From an uncultured Clostridia bacterium (GTDB lineage Bacteria; Bacillota; Clostridia; Oscillospirales; Oscillospiraceae): DNA of 44,525 nt. Below, one piece after another: positions 41,170 through 44,525 of this stretch (positions are counted from its first letter, which is position 1; every line of letters begins with the position of its first letter). The DNA is taken from assembly GCA_930990965.1 (NCBI GenBank), contig CAKNRQ010000019.1:1-44525 (forward strand). Reading direction: 5' to 3'. Position numbers and translations under genes: made by a program. Under the pieces are notes generated by a model. It was not told the origin of the DNA and searched no databases. It saw nothing but the letters and a program-made list of their open reading frames with translations.

Positions 41170-41676
41170 ATGAAAAACGAAAAGTTACAGGGTTTTATAC
41201 ATGGGTTCATAATGTCATACGCTATGGCTGTAGGCATGGAGCTCTATAACAGGGCCTACAGCATGGACTTCCACATGCAGAGCGGAGGACTGAGCAGCAT
41301 GACGAACGAGATTTTTCTGCCGGCGCTCGCAGAGACGGCGCTGATGGGGATTATAGTTATGATTGTTTCAAGCCTCTATGGCAACAGGCTCGGCGCGGCC
41401 TTTGCCGCCAGACACTGTCCGGAAGAACACGAAAACCCGTATTTCTACCGCCTGCTGCGCCAGGCGGGGACGGTGGCCGTCATGTGCCCCAGCATGAGCC
41501 TGGTAGCGTCGGTGGTATTCAGCGTGCTGCTTGACAGCCGCGCCTGGACCGACCTGCCTGCAATATGGCTGGGCACCGTGTTCAAGAATTTTCCCATGGC
41601 CTTTTTCTGGAACTTCTTTGCCGCCGCACCGTTCACGCACTGGCTGTGCGGAAGGCTTTTCCCATCTGAGAGCTGA
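41170..41676 (+). CDS. DUF2798-like membrane protein
   Basis: 168 residues from the ATG at 41170 with CGGAGGT 5 bases upstream; the longer frame runs through the terminator-like leader and is rejected. Four hydrophobic segments: about 8-22, 47-68, 96-116 and 130-150. The pattern LQGFIHGFIMSYAMAVGMEL followed by two paired helices fits the DUF2798 family, here duplicated (second unit: GTVAVMCPSMSLVASVVFSV, FPMAFFWNFFAAAPF). The function is unknown. It stands alone, downstream of a hairpin leader. Confidence 0.7.
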   Translation: MKNEKLQGFIHGFIMSYAMAVGMELYNRAYSMDFHMQSGGLSSMTNEIFLPALAETALMGIIVMIVSSLYGNRLGAAFAARHCPEEHENPYFYRLLRQAGTVAVMCPSMSLVASVVFSVLLDSRAWTDLPAIWLGTVFKNFPMAFFWNFFAAAPFTHWLCGRLFPSES

Positions 41677-41816
41677 GCGCAACGGCTGCACCGCGTGCTG
41701 TATGGGCCGGCAAAGGACAAAAATTTCATTGGGCTGTTGCTTGCCAGTTTGGGCCTTTGCGCCGCCTGCATTATAAAAAAGCAACAAAAAATTTATAACT
41801 TAACCGCCAAATTCTC

Positions 41817-41844
41817 TTGACCTTGTGAAAAAACAGAGTATAAT
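41817..41844 (+). promoter_or_regulatory. Promoter of the crotonase/DUF169 genes
   Basis: TTGACC (41817-41822), a 16-base spacer and perfect TATAAT (41839-41844), 72 bases before the ATG. Confidence 0.7.
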
Positions 41845-41916
41845 TGCAAGTGAAAGAATTGTCTAATGCACAAACTTTGTCAAGTTGAGTTAATTGAAAA
41901 TAAGGAGGATGTAAAC

Positions 41917-42711
41917 ATGAGCGTAGTCCTTAAGGAAAAACTGGCTGAGGACCCCAGGATAGTAAAGATAACTATTAACAGGCCGGAAGTGCTCAATGCG
42001 CTCAGCGGCGAAGTGATGGCAGAGCTGACGGCTGCTGTGGACGAGCTCTCGGCAGACGATTCTGTGAAGGCAATCATACTCACCGGCGCAGGTGAGAAGG
42101 CCTTCGTCGCCGGCGCAGACATCTCCGAATTCAAAGATATAAATACTTCAGCTATGTATATGAGCACCATGGAAACCCACGCAATGCTCAGCAAGCTTGA
42201 GACTATGGGTAAAATAGTCATCGCCGCTGTGGGCGGCTATGCTCTGGGCGGCGGCTGTGAGCTGTCCATGTGCTGCGATATGCGTATCGCCACTCCCAAC
42301 GCCAAATTCGGCCTGCCTGAAGTCACCCTCGGCGCGCTGCCCGGCTACGGCGGCACCCAGAGGTTGCAGAGGCTCATCGGCGTGGCCCGTGCCAAAGAGA
42401 TGATCTACACTGGCAAGCCCATAAATGCCGAGAAGGCCCTGGAGTACGGCCTTGTCAACCAGGTGGTGGAAAGCCATGCCGAACTTATTCCTACCTGCGT
42501 CGCCATCATTCAGGCGATGCTGAAGAACAGCTTCAACTCCATAATAGCCGCCAAGCAGTGCCTGTACTACGGCGCACAGGTGGATCTGCGCACTGCGCTG
42601 AGCTATGAGGCGGCTACCGCCGTGCGTGTGTTCGCGTCCGACGACCTCAAGGAAGGTTCGAGCGCATTTATGGAGAAGCGCAAGGCTAATTTCAAGAGCT
42701 CGAACATATAA
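41917..42711 (+). CDS. Enoyl-CoA hydratase/crotonase
   Basis: 264 residues from the ATG at 41917 with AAGGAGG 8 bases upstream. Crotonase fold: INRPEVLNALSGEVMAEL, oxyanion-hole GAGEKAFVAGADISEF and ALGGGCELSMCCDMRIA, then KFGLPEVTLGALPGYGGTQR. Both catalytic glutamates of true hydratases are in place (Glu in GGCEL and in GLPEV). It adds water to trans-2-enoyl-CoA, e.g. crotonyl-CoA. Without thiolase, hydroxyacyl-CoA dehydrogenase or acyl-CoA dehydrogenase genes nearby, the pathway is uncertain. Confidence 0.92.
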   Translation: MSVVLKEKLAEDPRIVKITINRPEVLNALSGEVMAELTAAVDELSADDSVKAIILTGAGEKAFVAGADISEFKDINTSAMYMSTMETHAMLSKLETMGKIVIAAVGGYALGGGCELSMCCDMRIATPNAKFGLPEVTLGALPGYGGTQRLQRLIGVARAKEMIYTGKPINAEKALEYGLVNQVVESHAELIPTCVAIIQAMLKNSFNSIIAAKQCLYYGAQVDLRTALSYEAATAVRVFASDDLKEGSSAFMEKRKANFKSSNI

Positions 42712-42789
42712 CTAAATATAGTCTATACCAGACCTCCGCAAAAGCTGAACGTTTAAAGTTTAAATATTACTTGATAGAGGAGGCCTCAA

Positions 42790-43560
42790 ATGGAAATTCG
42801 GGAACTGTTTCTTGAAAACGTAAGGAAGTACATCCGTCCACAGACCGACCCCGTAGCGGTGAAAGTCGTCTACGGCGACGATGAGCCCCCCGAGGGCGCC
42901 ATAATGCCCAAGGACAAGTATGGGTATCCGTTGACCATTTGCCAGGGCGTTTCGGCGGCACGCCGCATGGGACTCACAATGGTTTTCCGCATGGAGGACC
43001 ACGCATGTCCCCCGGCGCTTTGCGCCATGGGCTACCTGCCCACAGAAAACCTGCTCGCCGGCAAGGTCACCATACCCGGCTACGCCGGAAATGAAGAGGC
43101 AGCGAAGAAGATTGAGGCTGCGAACGTCCTGCTGGACAAGGCGCCGAAGTCCATATGGCTCGCGCCCTACGAGACTGCAACATTCGAGCCAGATGTAGTC
43201 CTCGTCTACGGAAACAGCGCCCAGACCACGCGCATGGCTCAGGGCTATGCCTATTACACAGGCGAGGGCGTGAAGAGCAACACCCTCGGCAGGCTTGCCT
43301 GCGCCAACTACATAAACAAAGTGCTGGTCAATCAGGAGCCCACGATTGTCATACCCGGCGGCGGCGAGCGCGTGTTCGGCCAGACCCAGGATGACGAGCT
43401 GGTCTTTGCCCTGCCCGCCAAGTTCATCGAGACCACGGCCAAGGGCGTTGAGGCCGTACATCAGGCGGGTTACGCCCGCTATCCGACCGGATTCCACGGA
43501 ATCACGGCCCAGCCCAAGATGCCCGGCAAGTATTACAAGTACCTTATGCCGAAGGAATAA
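42790..43560 (+). CDS. DUF169-family protein
   Basis: 256 residues with AGAGGAGG 7 bases upstream. It fits DUF169: DPVAVKVVYGDDEPPEGAIM, CQGVSAARRMGLTM, EDHACPPALCAMGY, and a later RLACANYINKVLVNQEPTIV, GGGERVFGQTQDDELVF. Two conserved Cys-containing loops (42944-42955 region and HACPPALC) may bind a metal or cluster. The family has no firm function; it occurs often in anaerobes and archaea. Its position between two crotonase genes hints at an acyl-CoA pathway, but I cannot support more. Confidence 0.8.
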   Translation: MEIRELFLENVRKYIRPQTDPVAVKVVYGDDEPPEGAIMPKDKYGYPLTICQGVSAARRMGLTMVFRMEDHACPPALCAMGYLPTENLLAGKVTIPGYAGNEEAAKKIEAANVLLDKAPKSIWLAPYETATFEPDVVLVYGNSAQTTRMAQGYAYYTGEGVKSNTLGRLACANYINKVLVNQEPTIVIPGGGERVFGQTQDDELVFALPAKFIETTAKGVEAVHQAGYARYPTGFHGITAQPKMPGKYYKYLMPKE

Positions 43561-43591
43561 GCGGTTGAGCGGCATAGAAACAAGTATCTAA

Positions 43592-43607
43592 CCGGGAAAA
43601 GTCCCGG
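43592..43607 (+). other. Short hairpin between DUF169 and the second crotonase gene
   Basis: CCGGGA-AAAG-TCCCGG, a 6-bp stem, no T-tract. It is perhaps an RNA processing or stability element. Confidence 0.35.
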
Positions 43608-43649
43608 CTGGTATAGTAAGCACCCGAAAATCGAAAGGAGCGTACAAAA

Positions 43650-44435
43650 ATGGAAAACAATTCTGTTCTCTACTCTGTAAAAGATGGCATTTGCGACATC
43701 GTCTGGAATCAGCCTGAAAAGCTCAATCCGATGAACACCGCGACTATCCAGGGCCTCACTGAAGCCTTCACCAAGGCCGGCGAGGACGAGAACGTCAGGG
43801 TTATCATCGTGTCCGGCGCCGGCCGCGCCTTCAGCGCCGGCGGCGATATTGGCCAGATGCTCGGCGGCACCGAGGCCGTTGACAATCCGGGCATCGACCT
43901 CACCGATGTGCAGAACCTCATCAGGCTCATGCGCAACACCCCAAAGCCGATCATCGCTGCTATCCACGGCCCCGCTGCCGGCGGCGGCTGCAACTTCGCC
44001 CTGGCTTGCGATATGGCCATCTGCGCCGAGAACACCAAGTTCATCGAGGCGTTTGTCAACATCGGCCTGACCCCCGACACCGCCGGTGTCTACACCCTGC
44101 CCAGGATCATCGGCACCTCCCGTGCCTTTGAGTTCATGGCCAGCGGCCGTGTAATGCGCGCTGACGAGGCCCTCCAGCTCGGCATCGTGAACGAAGTCGT
44201 CCCCACCGAGAAGGTTATGGAGCGCGCTCACGAAATCGCTGCCAAGTACGCTGCCGGCCCGACCAAGTCCTATGCGATGCTCAAGAAGATGATCAATGCC
44301 AGCATGTTTGCCGGCATGGACGAGTTCTTCAAGACCGAGTGGTCCGCTGTCAACGAGGCCAGCAAGACCGAGGACTTCCACGAGGGCATGAAGGCCTTCG
44401 TCGAGAAGCGCCCCGCCAAGTTCCAGGGCAAATAA
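43650..44435 (+). CDS. Crotonase-family protein (enoyl-CoA hydratase/isomerase), probably not a simple hydratase
   Basis: 261 residues with GAAAGGAG 8 bases upstream. Crotonase fold: WNQPEKLNPMNTATIQGLTE, GAGRAFSAGGDIGQML, AAGGGCNFALACDMAICAE, FIEAFVNIGLTPDTAGVYTL and IIGTSRAFEFMASG. The first catalytic glutamate is Asn (GGCNF) and the second region reads GLTPD as in PaaG-type isomerases, where the Asp acts. So an isomerase or a different acyl-CoA reaction is more likely than hydration. The C-terminus (EDFHEGMKAFVEKRPAKFQG) is typical. It is the last complete gene; the window ends 90 bases later. Confidence 0.88.
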   Translation: MENNSVLYSVKDGICDIVWNQPEKLNPMNTATIQGLTEAFTKAGEDENVRVIIVSGAGRAFSAGGDIGQMLGGTEAVDNPGIDLTDVQNLIRLMRNTPKPIIAAIHGPAAGGGCNFALACDMAICAENTKFIEAFVNIGLTPDTAGVYTLPRIIGTSRAFEFMASGRVMRADEALQLGIVNEVVPTEKVMERAHEIAAKYAAGPTKSYAMLKKMINASMFAGMDEFFKTEWSAVNEASKTEDFHEGMKAFVEKRPAKFQGK

Positions 44436-44525
44436 TCGCCTGCGGAAACAATAATAAAAGCCCCGGCTCAGGTGAACTGAACCAGTAAAAACGGACAATA
44501 GACAAAAGGCCCCCTGTGTAGGAAA

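Noticed and set aside
1-44525. CRISPR array, tRNA, rRNA or insertion sequence
   Set aside because: No regularly spaced repeats, no cloverleaf with a CCA-proximal GTTCRA block and no transposase-like frame were found by reading both strands.

Overview
The window is about 44.5 kb of a fairly GC-rich bacterial chromosome. Strong AGGAGG-type ribosome sites, many GTG/TTG starts, lipoprotein signal peptides without outer-membrane genes, a CD1247-type protein beside efp, comEA, a DacF-like carboxypeptidase and strictly anaerobic enzymes all suggest a Clostridia-class Firmicute, probably a gut-type anaerobe. No rRNA, tRNA, CRISPR array or intact mobile element was seen.

Left part (1-7112): a defence operon with the order hsdM (cut by the window edge), hsdS, a TIR/SEFIR-domain gene, an AbiJ-NTD4/HEPN-like gene, then hsdR. 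The two inner genes are AT-rich and sit between the specificity and restriction subunits like cargo. A 16-bp hairpin closes the operon. Next comes a decayed stretch (7113-10788): remnant sequence, a MATE exporter gene with a small frameshifting deletion, its MarR regulator with two matching palindromic operators, a GNAT gene that seems to lack its N-terminus, two tandem paralogous membrane proteins and a DUF2089 regulator.

Central part (10980-31044): a molybdenum-hydroxylase region in several units. Operon A (11066-18296) has eight tightly overlapping genes: a MobA-like nucleotidyltransferase fused to a ModE-type DNA-binding domain, a histidine phosphatase-HD fusion, XdhC, a THEP1-like NTPase, a DUF364 protein, and a FecCD/FecE/solute-binding ABC importer. 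A second MobA-ModE paralogue converges on it. Both paralogue genes carry the same type of inverted repeat (AGTtG-N10-CAACT) at their promoters. Then come a small protein with a Cys/His tail, a 914-residue Mop-type aldehyde oxidoreductase with all its cluster cysteines, two lipoprotein genes (the first split by an amber codon), and operon B (24395-31044): dicluster iron-sulfur protein, zinc-ribbon redox protein, two-TM protein, methyltransferase, C-GCAxxG-C-C protein, radical SAM protein TrsS (Cys form), AMP-dependent CoA ligase and a DUF4180 protein. Operon B closely matches the cassette typified by Desulfovibrio DVU_1551-DVU_1558. The genes plausibly act together: import a metal, build and sulfurate the cytosine-dinucleotide molybdenum cofactor, mature the oxidoreductase, and activate its carboxylic acid product as a CoA ester.

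Right part (31213-44435): housekeeping genes. These are a CD1247-like protein, efp, pepP (split from efp by an inserted Xre-type regulator plus lipoprotein), a comEA/response regulator/sensor kinase/GerMN operon, a DacF-type carboxypeptidase, 6-phosphofructokinase, a DUF2798 membrane protein behind a terminator-bearing leader, and two crotonase genes flanking a DUF169 gene.
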